27,366 nt of DNA from a virus, in the IMG/VR virus record IMGVR_UViG_3300012964_000050, positions 1-27,366 of that record. One strand, 5' to 3'. Each line of letters opens with the position of its first letter. The first letter of the stretch is position 1. Positions 19,210 through 27,366 of this stretch are shown here, piece after piece. The translations under genes were made by a program, and so were the position numbers. The notes below the pieces were generated by a model, which saw nothing but the letters and a program-made list of their open reading frames with translations, searched no databases and was not told the DNA's origin.

Positions 19210-19931
19210 TGGACGGATCGCACGGCCTTCCAAAAACCCAAACGGACACGGCTCTGGGCTTTTCGATCACCGCCAATCTGGACGGCAACCGTCAGATCGT
19301 GGTGCAGAGCTTCGTGCCGCTCGATATGCCCGGTTCCGAGATCGACGCGATATTCGATCGCGTGATGGGGCGCATCGATCGCCAGCGGGCGCGCTACGAG
19401 ATAGACGAGGTTCAGGCCGATCTCGATAAGCACGTACAGACCCTGGCGCAATTCCGCGAGGATCTGGACCGGCTTGAGCAGGAACACCAGACCAATCAGG
19501 CCAAGCGCCAAATCGAGATCGACGAGCGCGTCAAACAGCGCCCGGCTGAACGCAAGAAGGCCGAAGCCGAATGCGACGTGCACATTCTCGAAGTCCAGCA
19601 GATGCGCCAGAAGGAATGGGAATCGGGCGCGCAGGAGCACGCTCGTGCCGGCCGCAGCGGTTCGTACAAGCCGATGGGCGCCCGTGCGCGTAACCTCGAA
19701 TTGGCCGACCAGCGGCTCGACGAGTTGAAGACGCTAAAGGGCAAGGCGCTGGAGCAATTCGAGGCGGACTACGACGCCAGCATCGCCACCGCCCACGCCG
19801 AGATCGAACGCGCCGATGCTGAGCGCGATCAGTCGCAGACCAGTCTGAAGATTTCGATCAAGCGCTACGAAGACGCCATCGAGACGCTGACGGGCAAGCT
19901 GGCCCGGATCAAGGCGCATCTGGAGGACTGA
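19209..19931 (+). CDS. Coiled-coil virion-region protein, 240 aa
   Basis: Residues 1-50 form a beta-rich start (LGFSITANLDGNRQIVVQSFVPL). Residues 50-240 are nearly continuous charged helix with heptad character, including YEIDEVQADLDKHVQTLAQF, LEQEHQTNQAKRQIEIDERV and IKRYEDAIETLTGKLARI. A Gly/Ser-containing break (AGRSGSYKPMG, about 149-159) separates two helical halves. It may be an internal virion or head-tail assembly protein. The start is coupled to the upstream gene (TGATG). Confidence 0.65.
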   Translation: MDGSHGLPKTQTDTALGFSITANLDGNRQIVVQSFVPLDMPGSEIDAIFDRVMGRIDRQRARYEIDEVQADLDKHVQTLAQFREDLDRLEQEHQTNQAKRQIEIDERVKQRPAERKKAEAECDVHILEVQQMRQKEWESGAQEHARAGRSGSYKPMGARARNLELADQRLDELKTLKGKALEQFEADYDASIATAHAEIERADAERDQSQTSLKISIKRYEDAIETLTGKLARIKAHLED

Positions 19932-19934
19932 CAC

Positions 19935-20672
19935 ATGGCCCTGACCGCGGCGCAGATCATCTCGCTTGCGTGTCAGGACGCCAAGTGCCCCAACTTCACG
20001 ACTCAGGCGCTCAACTTCATGAACATGGAGTTGGGCGATCTGTGCCGGTCCTACGATTTCGAGCTGGCGGCGAAGACCTTCTATTTCAACTTCAACCCCG
20101 GTTTGAGCGCCTTGATGGGCAACAGCATCTATGGCTCCGGGCCATATGCGCTGCCCTCGGACTTCTTGCGGGTGAAGGACGACAAGTCGGTCTTCTGGAC
20201 CTTGAACGGGGTTGTCTACCCGTTGATCCCGATCGACCTGTCCGAGTTCGACATGGCCGTGCAGCAAGCCGGCATTCAATCCTATCCCTGGTGGTTCGCC
20301 ACCGACATGTCGATCGGCGATCAGAACGACCAGGGTTTGACCACGCCTTCCGCCTACGTCTACGCCGCGCCGAGCGGCGCCTATCCCTGCACGGTGCGCT
20401 ATTTCGCCCAGATGGCGGACATCACGAACACGGCGACGGTCCCGTGGTTCCCACACCAGGGTTATCTACGGCGCAAGGTCGCGGCCATGCTCATGGGCCT
20501 GGCCGATGACACGCGTGAAATGTCCTGGCTCGATCGAGCGGAAACCGAGTTGCGGAACTACCTTCAACTGAAGGACAACAAGACCGACCGAGTGCAATCC
20601 ATTCGGCTTGATCGTCGTAGGTTTGGCAGCAATTACAGTAAGTTACCAAACACGAAGACGATCGGGTGGTAG
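19935..20672 (+). CDS. Head-tail connector/tail adaptor protein (P22 gp4-like)
   Basis: A 245-aa protein. It opens with a helical part (ALTAAQIISLACQDAKCPN...ALNFMNMELGDLCRSYDFELAAKTF), then YALPSDFLRVKDDKSVFWTLNGVVYPLIPIDLSEFD, then a beta stretch with YAAPSGAYPCTVRYFAQMAD, and ends with helical LRRKVAAMLMGLADD and WLDRAETELRNYL. The LPSDFLRV...V.Y.L..IDLSEFD signature is shared by adaptor proteins that sit between portal and tail nozzle in P22- and T7-like podoviruses. GGAGG lies 8 bases before the ATG. Confidence 0.65.
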   Translation: MALTAAQIISLACQDAKCPNFTTQALNFMNMELGDLCRSYDFELAAKTFYFNFNPGLSALMGNSIYGSGPYALPSDFLRVKDDKSVFWTLNGVVYPLIPIDLSEFDMAVQQAGIQSYPWWFATDMSIGDQNDQGLTTPSAYVYAAPSGAYPCTVRYFAQMADITNTATVPWFPHQGYLRRKVAAMLMGLADDTREMSWLDRAETELRNYLQLKDNKTDRVQSIRLDRRRFGSNYSKLPNTKTIGW

Positions 20673-20675
20673 CCC

Positions 20676-22520
20676 ATGGCGCTTCGTAACGCCAAGCCGT
20701 TCATCTTCCGGCCCCATGGTTTGTCGGATGCGATAGATGGCACGAACGTCTTTTCCGGTGCGATGGCGGCGCTCCAGAACCTTGTGCCGAGCCCCGGCAA
20801 CATGGACCAGTTCATCCCGCGCGCCGCTTCGACACAGCTTTCGAACTTCGCCGGGTTCACCACACCAGCGTTGCCTGTCGTCCTCCTGGTGCTTGGAGAC
20901 CTGGCTTGGGGCATGATCCCCACGGCGCGCAACGCCGGCAAGGACGAGCCGTTCTGCTACAACATCTCGACTGGCGCCTTCGTCACGATCTCGAACGTCA
21001 CCAGCGCCAACAGCCCAACGACGCAAAGCACGTCCGGTGACTGGACGCCTCCGACGATGACGGCTTCCGCCGGCGGCCGGATCACGATCACGCATCCGGG
21101 TTACAACGGCACGACGACCTTCATCGGTTGGATCGACTATTCCAGTTTCTCGTCGGTGATCATCGGGGACACGAATTCGTCGACCTCGATCACCAACCTG
21201 CACTCCAGCGTCCTGGCCGCTGGCTGGCAGGTCGGGATGTTGATCACCGGGGCCGCCATCCCGGCCAACACGTACATCGTCTCGATCGCCGCCGATGGCT
21301 TGTCTTGCGTCATTTCGAACGCCGCCACGGCGTCCACGCCGAACACGACGTTCACCGTAACGGGCGGAACGCCAGCCGCGCCGCTCTATGGCGCCGGCAA
21401 TGCGAACGGCCAGGCGTTCACCACCAAGCCGACTGCAGTGGCCACTTTCAGCGGCCGTTGCTGGTACGCTTTGTCCAATTACGCGATATACTCCGATACC
21501 ACGTCGCCTCAACAGATCACTAACGCCAGCCAGGCGCTGACCATCGGGGATACGGCGCCCGTGACAGCTCTGGCGGGATCTCCGCTGACCAATCAGTTCG
21601 TCGGGGGCATCGTGCAATCGCTGACCCTGTTCAAGGGTGGAGGCGCTCTATGGCAGATCACCGGCGATGCGGCGACGACCAACCTTGCCTTGAACCAGAT
21701 CGCCGGATCGGTCGGAACCCTGGCGCCGAATACCATCTGCGGAACGCCTTATGGCACCGCCTATGTGGCGCCCGATGGCTTGCGCCTGTTGAGCCCGGAT
21801 GGCGTCGTCAGCCAGCCCATTGGCCGTGCCGGGCAAGGCGTGCAGGTGCCTTTCACGTCGGCGGTCAACCCGACGCGCATGTGCGCGGCTTACAACAACA
21901 ACGTGATCCGCATCACTTGCCAGCCACTGAATTCTCCCGGCCAAGCGCTGTTCGAGTACTGGTACGACTTCGATCGGCACGTATGGACCGGGCCTCACAC
22001 CTTCCCGAACGCTTTGATCAAGCCGTACTACGGCGGCGCGGGCAACACCTTCGTCCACGTCGCCGCCGGAGTGAACGGGAAACTGTGGCAGTCGACCACT
22101 GACCCGACCGCGAACTCGACTTACACCGAGAACGGGACCGCGCTTCAGTGGGCTTTCCAACCGACACTGTTGCCGGACGATGAAGAGATGCAGGCGCGCT
22201 CGATCGTCGAGAGCGTGATCGGTATCCAGTTGCCATCCGGGCAACAGATAACCGTTCTGGCGGCGGATGAAACCAGCAACCAGCTTGATCAACAGATCAT
22301 AACGTCGTCGGCGGCGGGCGGGGGCGTTTGGGGCGCGTTCAATTGGGGCGCGGCTGTCTGGGGCGGCGCTTCAACGCCTTATCGCTTAATTGCGATCCCC
22401 TGGTCGCAACCCCTGGTTTGCCGCCAGATGAACCTCGTGATTACGGGAGCATCGACGAGCGGCTTCGTGATCGGTAATATCGAACTTCGCTATCAAATCC
22501 TGGGGTATCAGTTGCCATGA
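20676..22520 (+). CDS. Tail nozzle / DNA stabilisation protein (P22 gp10-like)
   Basis: A 614-aa protein starting 3 bases after the adaptor gene. It is beta-rich throughout, consistent with the propeller-like nozzle proteins of podoviruses. Recognisable stretches are FSGAMAALQNLVPSPGNMDQFIPRP-like opening residues, LVLGDLAWGMIPTARNAGKDEPFCYNISTGAFVTISNVT, GRCWYALSNYAIYSD and YGTAYVAPDGLRLLSPDGVVSQPIG. The late part contains FEYWYDFDRHVWTGPH. Ser/Thr-rich linkers at residues 105-130 and 155-230 suggest an inserted surface domain. It likely caps the adaptor and carries fibres. Assignment rests on layout and position. Confidence 0.6.
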   Translation: MALRNAKPFIFRPHGLSDAIDGTNVFSGAMAALQNLVPSPGNMDQFIPRAASTQLSNFAGFTTPALPVVLLVLGDLAWGMIPTARNAGKDEPFCYNISTGAFVTISNVTSANSPTTQSTSGDWTPPTMTASAGGRITITHPGYNGTTTFIGWIDYSSFSSVIIGDTNSSTSITNLHSSVLAAGWQVGMLITGAAIPANTYIVSIAADGLSCVISNAATASTPNTTFTVTGGTPAAPLYGAGNANGQAFTTKPTAVATFSGRCWYALSNYAIYSDTTSPQQITNASQALTIGDTAPVTALAGSPLTNQFVGGIVQSLTLFKGGGALWQITGDAATTNLALNQIAGSVGTLAPNTICGTPYGTAYVAPDGLRLLSPDGVVSQPIGRAGQGVQVPFTSAVNPTRMCAAYNNNVIRITCQPLNSPGQALFEYWYDFDRHVWTGPHTFPNALIKPYYGGAGNTFVHVAAGVNGKLWQSTTDPTANSTYTENGTALQWAFQPTLLPDDEEMQARSIVESVIGIQLPSGQQITVLAADETSNQLDQQIITSSAAGGGVWGAFNWGAAVWGGASTPYRLIAIPWSQPLVCRQMNLVITGASTSGFVIGNIELRYQILGYQLP

Positions 22521-23959
22521 TGAAGAAACTGCTTCCCCTGATCGCTCTGGGTTTGACGCTGGTCGCCGCCCCGGCGCTCGCGTCCAATTGCTCTACCTAT
22601 GCCTACACCCTGACGAACGGCACCACCGCCGACGCCAATCAGGTCATGAGCAATTTCACGTCGATCTTGAATTGCGCGAACAATTCCCTGGCGCACAACG
22701 CCGCCAATTCGGACATCACGTCCCTGACAGGGCTCACGACGCCCCTGAGCGTGGCGCAGGGCGGCACCGCGGCGACCGCCGCTGGGGTAACCGCATCGCA
22801 CAACATCGGAGCCCTGGCCAGCTCGTCCAATCTCTCGGACCTGGCGAACGCTTCGACCGCGCGCACGAACCTGGGCGTGCCGCTCGGCACGTCCGGCGCC
22901 ACGCTGGGTCTGCTTAGCACCGCCAACACCTACGGCGCGATCCAGACCTTCTTCACGTCCGCTGCGGGATCGGCGTCGCTCAACATACCCCATGGGGTCG
23001 CGCCGACCGTACCGAACAACGGGGACGTCTGGACCACGACTAGCGGCATGTTTGCCCGGATCAACGGAACGACGCAGCAACTTGCTTCGACGTCCGGGTC
23101 TGTCGCCTCGTTCAACACTCGCACCGGCGCCGTGACCCTCTCCAGCGCCGACGTGACCGGTGTAAACGGCTTGCTTACTACCGGCGGAACAATGACCGGA
23201 GCGCTGGTCCTGGCGACTGGCACGACCAGTCTGGCGCCCTTGAAATTCGTCTCCGGGACCAATCTGACTTCGGCGACGTCAGGCGTGATCGAGTACAACG
23301 GGACCAACTTCTTCGGCACCGATTCAACGCCGACCCGGCACACCATCGCCTTCACGGACAGCAACATCACCGGCTCGGCGGCGAAGCTGACCACGGGCCG
23401 AACGATCGCCATGACCGGCGACGTGACCTGGACGAGCCCGTCCTTCGACGGCTCCGGCAATGTGACCGCCGCAGGGACCATCGCCAACAGCGCCGTGTCC
23501 AACGCCAAGATGGCGAACATGGCGGCCACCACGATCAAGGCCAACGTGACAGGCGGATCGGCGGCGCCGACCGATGCGACGATCGCATCGCTTCAAGGCA
23601 CGACGTCGGCCACCTTCGCCGCAGGCAACGATAGCCGCTTTGGCGGCCCGACACAGAACGGCCAATGCACCTACGGTTTGGTTATCGGAGACGCGGGCGC
23701 GCAGATTTATTGCAACACGGCTGGCACGCACACGCTGACGATCCCGGCGAACGGTTCTGTGGCCTTCGCCACGGGCACGAAGATCGACGTGGTGAATGAT
23801 TGCTCGGCTGGCGCCTTGACCATCGCGATCACCACGGACACTTTGGTCTGGTTTCCAGCCGGCACGACCGGTTCGAGGACCTTGGCCGCCTGCGGGGAAG
23901 CCACGCTTTCCAAGGTCAGTTCTACCCGCTGGGCGATCACGGGGACCGGTCTTAGCTGA
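22517..23959 (+). CDS. Tail fibre protein with Sec signal peptide
   Basis: A 480-aa protein. Residues 1-23 are a textbook signal peptide (MMKKLLPLIALGLTLVAAPALA then SNC). The rest is fibre-like: NSDITSLTGLTTPLSVAQGGTAATAAG, SSNLSDLANASTARTNLGV, SFNTRTGAVTLSSADV, SNITGSAAKLTTGRTIAMTGD and SNAKMANMAATTIKAN, all typical of trimeric phage fibres. Cys25 and Cys54 could form a disulfide, which fits export. The first ATG overlaps the nozzle stop (ATGA). A cleavable secretion signal is unexpected in a virion protein assembled in the cytoplasm; see findings. Confidence 0.8.
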   Translation: MMKKLLPLIALGLTLVAAPALASNCSTYAYTLTNGTTADANQVMSNFTSILNCANNSLAHNAANSDITSLTGLTTPLSVAQGGTAATAAGVTASHNIGALASSSNLSDLANASTARTNLGVPLGTSGATLGLLSTANTYGAIQTFFTSAAGSASLNIPHGVAPTVPNNGDVWTTTSGMFARINGTTQQLASTSGSVASFNTRTGAVTLSSADVTGVNGLLTTGGTMTGALVLATGTTSLAPLKFVSGTNLTSATSGVIEYNGTNFFGTDSTPTRHTIAFTDSNITGSAAKLTTGRTIAMTGDVTWTSPSFDGSGNVTAAGTIANSAVSNAKMANMAATTIKANVTGGSAAPTDATIASLQGTTSATFAAGNDSRFGGPTQNGQCTYGLVIGDAGAQIYCNTAGTHTLTIPANGSVAFATGTKIDVVNDCSAGALTIAITTDTLVWFPAGTTGSRTLAACGEATLSKVSSTRWAITGTGLS

Positions 23960-24702
23960 TGCGCCGGATACTAGCCCTCGCAGCGATTTTCTGTGCGTTT
24001 GCGCTGCCCGCGAACGCGGTTCCATCCGCATGGACCACATTTGATAATTGCTCGACCACCACCGTTAAGACGGTCGCGATCACGTCGGGCACGTCCTACA
24101 CGATCCCCGGCGACTATTGCTCGACCGTGGAAGTCGATGCGATCGGCGAAGGGTCCGCCGGCACGACCACGCATGGCGGCGGCGCCGGTGCATGGTCTCA
24201 GATCACGACGGGGGTCTATGCGGTCGGCCAAGCGATCGCGATCCAGATCGGCGCGGGTAGCAGTTCGACAAAAACCTGTTGGGTGAGCTGCGCCACGCTA
24301 GCTGCGGACTTCGGTTTGAACACCGGAGCTGGTGGGCTATCCGCCAACAGCGTTGGAACGACGAAATTTTCCGGCGGCGGGGGCGGCTCCGCAGGACAAG
24401 GCGGCGGTGGGGCGGCTGGTGCAAGCGGGTCCGGGCAGCCAGTTTTCTCGGCGGTCGGTGGCAACGGCGACGCCGGGGCCGGCGGCTTGGGCGGCGGTAG
24501 CCAAACGCAAGGTAGCGCAGGCGCGGAATATACGGCGACCCTCGGCGGGACTTTCGGCTCTGGCGGCGGCGGCGGCGGCAGCAGCACGGCCACGCCAGCC
24601 GGCGCCGGCGGTCTGTACGGCGCTGGTGGTGGCTCTGGAACGACCACGCCGGGCGCTGGTTCGGGCGGTCTGATCATCTTCAAATACAACGCGGGACATT
24701 AG
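23959..24702 (+). CDS. Glycine-rich adhesin-like protein with signal peptide
   Basis: A 247-aa protein coupled to the fibre gene (TGATG). Residues 1-20 (MRRILALAAIFCAFALPANA) form a signal peptide. Residues 21-120 are beta-rich with paired cysteines (about 31/54 and 95/99). Residues 125-240 are runs of Gly with Ser, Ala and Gln, ending AGSGGLIIFKY, a closing strand also seen in Gly-rich fibre tips. Polyglycine-II-type receptor-binding tips, as in T-even adhesins, have this composition. It likely works with the preceding fibre in host recognition. Confidence 0.7.
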   Translation: MRRILALAAIFCAFALPANAVPSAWTTFDNCSTTTVKTVAITSGTSYTIPGDYCSTVEVDAIGEGSAGTTTHGGGAGAWSQITTGVYAVGQAIAIQIGAGSSSTKTCWVSCATLAADFGLNTGAGGLSANSVGTTKFSGGGGGSAGQGGGGAAGASGSGQPVFSAVGGNGDAGAGGLGGGSQTQGSAGAEYTATLGGTFGSGGGGGGSSTATPAGAGGLYGAGGGSGTTTPGAGSGGLIIFKYNAGH

Positions 24703-24756
24703 CGAGTTTCATTTACCAGTGATTTTCGGTAGATTGGGCGGCGAACGGAGACCGAC

Positions 24757-24993
24757 ATGCTAGCCGATCAAGGATTTCAGGCAGGGCAGGCTCTGCAAGT
24801 CACTAAGAGCGATACGGTCGTGCAGCCTTTTCGCGCGCTCTATGTCGGCGTCCTAGGCGACGTGACCATCATCGATCTCGGGGGCAACAGCGCGCTTTTC
24901 AAAGCCGTTCCCGCCGGCGTCTATATCTGGTGCGCGGGGACCAAGGTCATGTCGACGGGCACCACCGCGACCAACATCATCGCTCTCAACTAG
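24757..24993 (+). CDS. Spike-base-like small virion protein, 78 aa
   Basis: GGAG lies 6 bases before the ATG. The protein has VTKSDTVVQPFRALYVGVLGDVTIIDLGGNSALFKAVPAGVYIW then TKVMSTGTTATNIIALN. This pattern (D...P.RALYVG..GDV...D..G....F..VPAG......V..TGTTA..I.AL) resembles the small spike base proteins of the RCAP_rcc01079 type found in Rhodobacter-like phages. It probably forms a beta-sandwich ring at the base of a fibre or spike. A short AT-rich gap precedes it. Confidence 0.65.
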   Translation: MLADQGFQAGQALQVTKSDTVVQPFRALYVGVLGDVTIIDLGGNSALFKAVPAGVYIWCAGTKVMSTGTTATNIIALN

Positions 24994-25005
24994 ATCGGGG
25001 CTGCC

Positions 25006-25590
25006 ATGGACGACGCAATCAGGTTGGGCGACAGCATCGACGCGATGGTCGTTCGAGGCATGGGTGGCCAGGAGCAGATGGATCTCTGCGGCCGGTTCCA
25101 CGCCTGGTGCAACGACAAGGACGGCAATCTCTTGTGGGATGACGAGTTCGACAATCTCGTCGTCACGGTAGGCAAGAACTACGCGCTCGACGCGACCCTG
25201 GCGGCTTCGGCTTTGTCTGCGGTCGGGCCCTTCATGGGCTTGATTTCTTCGGTCGGCTATTCCGCCATCGCGGCGGGTGACACGATGGGCTCGCACGCCG
25301 GTTGGACCGAAGCAGGATCAACCAACGCTCCGACCTTTGCCGCTCGCCTCACGACCAATGGGGCCTGGTCCGCGGCGTCCGCCGGGTCCAAGTCGCTTTC
25401 TTCCGCCCGGTCATTCACGATGACCGGTGCTGGCACTTTAAAAGGTTGCTTCCTCGTCACGGGAGCCGGCGCCGTCGCGACGCTGATGGATACCAACGGC
25501 ACCTTGTTCAGCGCGGGCCTGTTCTCGGGCGGCGACCGCACCGTCGCCAGCACTGACGTGGTGAACGTCTCCTACACCCTGTCGGCGTAA
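25006..25590 (+). CDS. Virion accessory protein, 194 aa
   Basis: The protein starts MDDAIRLGDSIDAMVVRGMGGQEQMDLCGRFHAWCNDKDGNLLWDDEFDNLVVTVGKN, then Ala/Gly/Ser/Thr-rich beta sequence ending VVNVSYTLSA. The opening 'G.....KDGNLLW.DEF.N.V...GKN..LD..L' is common in phage proteins located among fibre genes. It is probably a small structural or fibre-associated protein with a jelly-roll-like C-terminal half. The ribosome-binding site (GGGG) is weak. Confidence 0.65.
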   Translation: MDDAIRLGDSIDAMVVRGMGGQEQMDLCGRFHAWCNDKDGNLLWDDEFDNLVVTVGKNYALDATLAASALSAVGPFMGLISSVGYSAIAAGDTMGSHAGWTEAGSTNAPTFAARLTTNGAWSAASAGSKSLSSARSFTMTGAGTLKGCFLVTGAGAVATLMDTNGTLFSAGLFSGGDRTVASTDVVNVSYTLSA

Positions 25591-25595
25591 ACGCC

Positions 25596-26303
25596 GTGAC
25601 CGTCTCGGCCTTTGCCGATCTAGTCAAGATGGCCACGGCCACGGTGGGCACGGGCACGATCACACTTGGGGCGGCGGTGTCTGGTTTCCGAGGCTCGTCG
25701 GCGCTGACGAACGGCGCGACCTACAGCTACGCCATTCAGGACGGAGCGAACTACGAAGCTGGCCAAGGTGTCTACACGGCAGCGGGAACCACGCTCACCC
25801 GCATCGTCACGATTTCCTCGAACAGCAACACTGCGATCAACCTGTCTGGTTCGGCGGTTGTCCTGATTACAGCGCTGTCGGCGGATTTCAAAGATTTCGG
25901 CCGTGTTCGACTGCTCGGTCGATTGATCGGCGCGGATTTCAATTCGACGGCTGACCAACCGATTGCGATCGCCCAGCCAGGAACCGGACCTTACATCATT
26001 GCCCGGATCGTCATCGCAAATACATCGGCGGCAATCACAGCGACTGCGAAGGGAGCGTTTTATTCATCGGCCTCAAAAACAGGCCCGCTCTTTGGGGGAG
26101 GCGCGACGACTGCCTATGCCGCCCTTAATGCAGCCGGACTCGCTGGTATTGTGGGGTCCGCGGTGGGTTCTCCGAGCCTTGGTACGTCAAACACGCTAGC
26201 GCCATATTTGACTTCTTCGACGACCATTTATCTGTCGCTGACGGCAGGAAATGGCTCAGCCGTCACGGCTGATATTTATGTCTTTGGCTACGACCTATCT
26301 TAA
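25596..26303 (+). CDS. Tail-fibre-associated protein, 235 aa
   Basis: GTG start at 25596, 5 bases after the previous stop and without a clear ribosome-binding site, so likely translated by reinitiation. Residues 8-95 follow a common fibre-associated N-terminal module: LVKMATATVGTGTITLGAAVSGF, then YAIQDGANYEAGQGVYTAAGTTLTR, then AINLSGSAVVLITAL. The C-terminal part (about 105-235) is a separate beta domain with IAQPGTGPYIIARIVIANTSAAI and YLTSSTTIYLSLTAGN, suitable for a receptor-binding or decoration role. Confidence 0.7.
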   Translation: MTVSAFADLVKMATATVGTGTITLGAAVSGFRGSSALTNGATYSYAIQDGANYEAGQGVYTAAGTTLTRIVTISSNSNTAINLSGSAVVLITALSADFKDFGRVRLLGRLIGADFNSTADQPIAIAQPGTGPYIIARIVIANTSAAITATAKGAFYSSASKTGPLFGGGATTAYAALNAAGLAGIVGSAVGSPSLGTSNTLAPYLTSSTTIYLSLTAGNGSAVTADIYVFGYDLS

Positions 26304-26320
26304 ACCCCAGGAGAGCTATC

Positions 26321-26638
26321 ATGCACGTTATCAACGCAACCGTTTCGAGTTCGACGGTCACGGTTCCCAGCAGCACCGACCCAGAAATCAATGTCGTTCT
26401 GGAACACCTGCCGCTGGCAAACCTGACCTCCGTCGCCATTCAATTGCCGACCAGCCCGATCGACGGTCAGAAGGTCAAGCTGTCCAGCAACGTCAATGTC
26501 GGGGTCTCCGGTGTGACCACTCAGGACACGAGTACCATCATCGCTCACTACGGTCAGTCCAGCATTGGCGCGGGCTTCAGCGGCGGTTGGACGCTCATCT
26601 ACGACCAGGCTACCGACGCCTGGTATCCGGGTGTCTAG
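26321..26638 (+). CDS. Small virion accessory protein, 105 aa
   Basis: An AGGAGA ribosome-binding site precedes the ATG. The protein is beta-rich: VINATVSSSTVTVPSSTDPEINVVLEHLPLANL, then IQLPTSPIDGQKVKLSSNVNVG, and a closing GGWTLIYDQATDAWYPG. The PxxPxDGQxVxLxS and WTLIYDxxxxxWY pieces occur in phage fibre-tip and collar domains. It is likely a small domain protein linked to the neighbouring fibre genes. Confidence 0.6.
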   Translation: MHVINATVSSSTVTVPSSTDPEINVVLEHLPLANLTSVAIQLPTSPIDGQKVKLSSNVNVGVSGVTTQDTSTIIAHYGQSSIGAGFSGGWTLIYDQATDAWYPGV

Positions 26639-26658
26639 CCTCAGCTAGGACCATCTGA

Positions 26659-27366
26659 ATGCTCGGCTTTGGCGCCATTGGTGAACTGCCGATTGGCGAT
26701 CTTGCCAATGCCGTTCCGTCTGGGCCGAGCCAGCTTGAGAGCATAGCTTTATCGGATGTCGTTAGTGTTCAGGTAACCTGGAATGTAGCGGCATCCGAGG
26801 CTGTCAGTCTCACAGATTTAATTTCTGCGGCGGGTAGTACTTACAACACGTCTGCTTTGGAAGCCGTGGCTTTTGCAGACGCGTCGGATGCGCTCACCAC
26901 AATAAGTCTGTCGGCGTCAGAAGCTATCAGTTTATCTGATGCTACTAGCGCTCAGATTATTTGGGATTCGCCGGTAGCGGAAGCGCTTGGTTTATCGGAA
27001 ACTATCGGATCCCAAGTAAATTGGCAAACTACAACATCCGATAGTATTAATCTGACCGATACGCAAGACGCGTTCACCACAATAAGTCTGTCGGCGTCAG
27101 AAGCTGTCAACTTAGCCGACGCGTCAAATGCGCTCACCACAATAAGTCTGTCGGCTTCAGAAGCTGTCAACTTAGCCGACGCGTCAAATGCGCTCACCAC
27201 AATAAGTCTGTCGGCTTCAGAAGCTGTCAACTTAGCCGACGCGTCAGATGCGCTCACCACAATAAGTCTGTCGGCTTCAGAAGCTGTCAACTTAGCCGAC
27301 GCGTCAAATGCGCTCACCACAATAAGTCTGTCGGCTTCAGAAGCTGTCAACTTAGCCGACGCGTCA
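26659..27366 (+). CDS. 20-residue-repeat protein (3' end outside window)
   Basis: The ATG at 26659 has AGGA 8 bases upstream; 236 codons are present and the frame is still open at the window end. After a short start (MLGFGAIGELPIGDLANA) the whole sequence is a 20-residue repeat with the core SExxxLxDA, e.g. LSASEAVNLADAS. From codon 15 on, units line up without gaps every 60 bp. Early units are diverged and the last five nearly identical. Such regular repeats usually make beta-solenoids or long fibres. Codon use is AT-richer than in the capsid genes. Probably a surface fibre; the family was not recognised. Confidence 0.75.
   Translation, partial: MLGFGAIGELPIGDLANAVPSGPSQLESIALSDVVSVQVTWNVAASEAVSLTDLISAAGSTYNTSALEAVAFADASDALTTISLSASEAISLSDATSAQIIWDSPVAEALGLSETIGSQVNWQTTTSDSINLTDTQDAFTTISLSASEAVNLADASNALTTISLSASEAVNLADASNALTTISLSASEAVNLADASDALTTISLSASEAVNLADASNALTTISLSASEAVNLADAS
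27061..27366 (+). repeat. 60-bp tandem repeat array
   Basis: Five consecutive 60-bp units (27061-27360) and the first 6 bases of a sixth differ at only a few positions; the units at 27121, 27181 and 27301 appear identical. A related unit lies in phase at 26881-26940. The window stops inside the array, which is where a short-read assembly would be expected to break. Confidence 0.95.

Noticed and set aside
26952-27350. Minus-strand repeat protein (TASEADRLIVVSA units)
   Set aside because: It is the antisense image of the 60-bp tandem repeat of the plus-strand gene, which has the ribosome-binding site and the in-register diverged units.

Overview
The window is part of a tailed-phage genome (or prophage) with a podovirus-type virion, from a GC-rich Gram-negative host. 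Podovirus morphology is inferred from the order terminase - portal - scaffold - N4-gp56-type major capsid protein - P22 gp4/gp10-like connector and nozzle proteins - fibres, with no tape measure, tail tube or sheath. A Gram-negative host is inferred from two lipobox lipoproteins and two Sec-signal proteins; an alphaproteobacterium is likely from the GC-rich codon use and the style of the small proteins, but this is not proven. No integrase, repressor, endolysin, tRNA or CRISPR array was recognised.

Layout. Positions 1-8354 are a minus-strand operon of densely packed genes, most overlapping by ATGA or similar. In transcription order they are several tiny proteins (two with membrane segments), a pentapeptide-repeat protein, a RusA Holliday-junction resolvase, a small cassette holding a DpdA-like 7-deazaguanine DNA-modification transglycosylase, a winged-helix protein, an SNF2 helicase, an AT-hook protein, a RecB-like DUF2800 nuclease, the Enc34-type ssDNA-binding protein (DUF2815), and the first 14 codons of what looks like a family A DNA polymerase cut by the window edge. 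This is the replication/recombination module.

Positions 8355-9290 are a divergent control region without a convincing gene. It is rich in inverted repeats, two direct repeats carrying 17-bp operator-like dyads, and candidate promoters. Positions 9291-11647 hold small plus-strand genes: an acidic EEPAP-repeat protein, a holin-like protein, another membrane peptide, a small basic protein, two lipoproteins, a KTSC protein, and a tandem zinc-knuckle protein where a small terminase would be expected. Positions 11638-24702 carry packaging, capsid, connector and tail genes. Positions 24757-27366 carry small virion or receptor-binding accessory proteins, ending inside a gene built of 20-residue repeats whose last units are nearly identical 60-bp DNA repeats.

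The most interesting features are the DpdA-like gene, which sits in an AT-richer cassette flanked by a roughly 90 % identical 68-bp direct repeat spanning a gene junction; a perfect 28-bp palindrome inside the DUF2800 gene; a terminase with what looks like a second, degenerate RNase H-like domain; hairpins before and after the major capsid gene; and two consecutive tail proteins with secretion signals.
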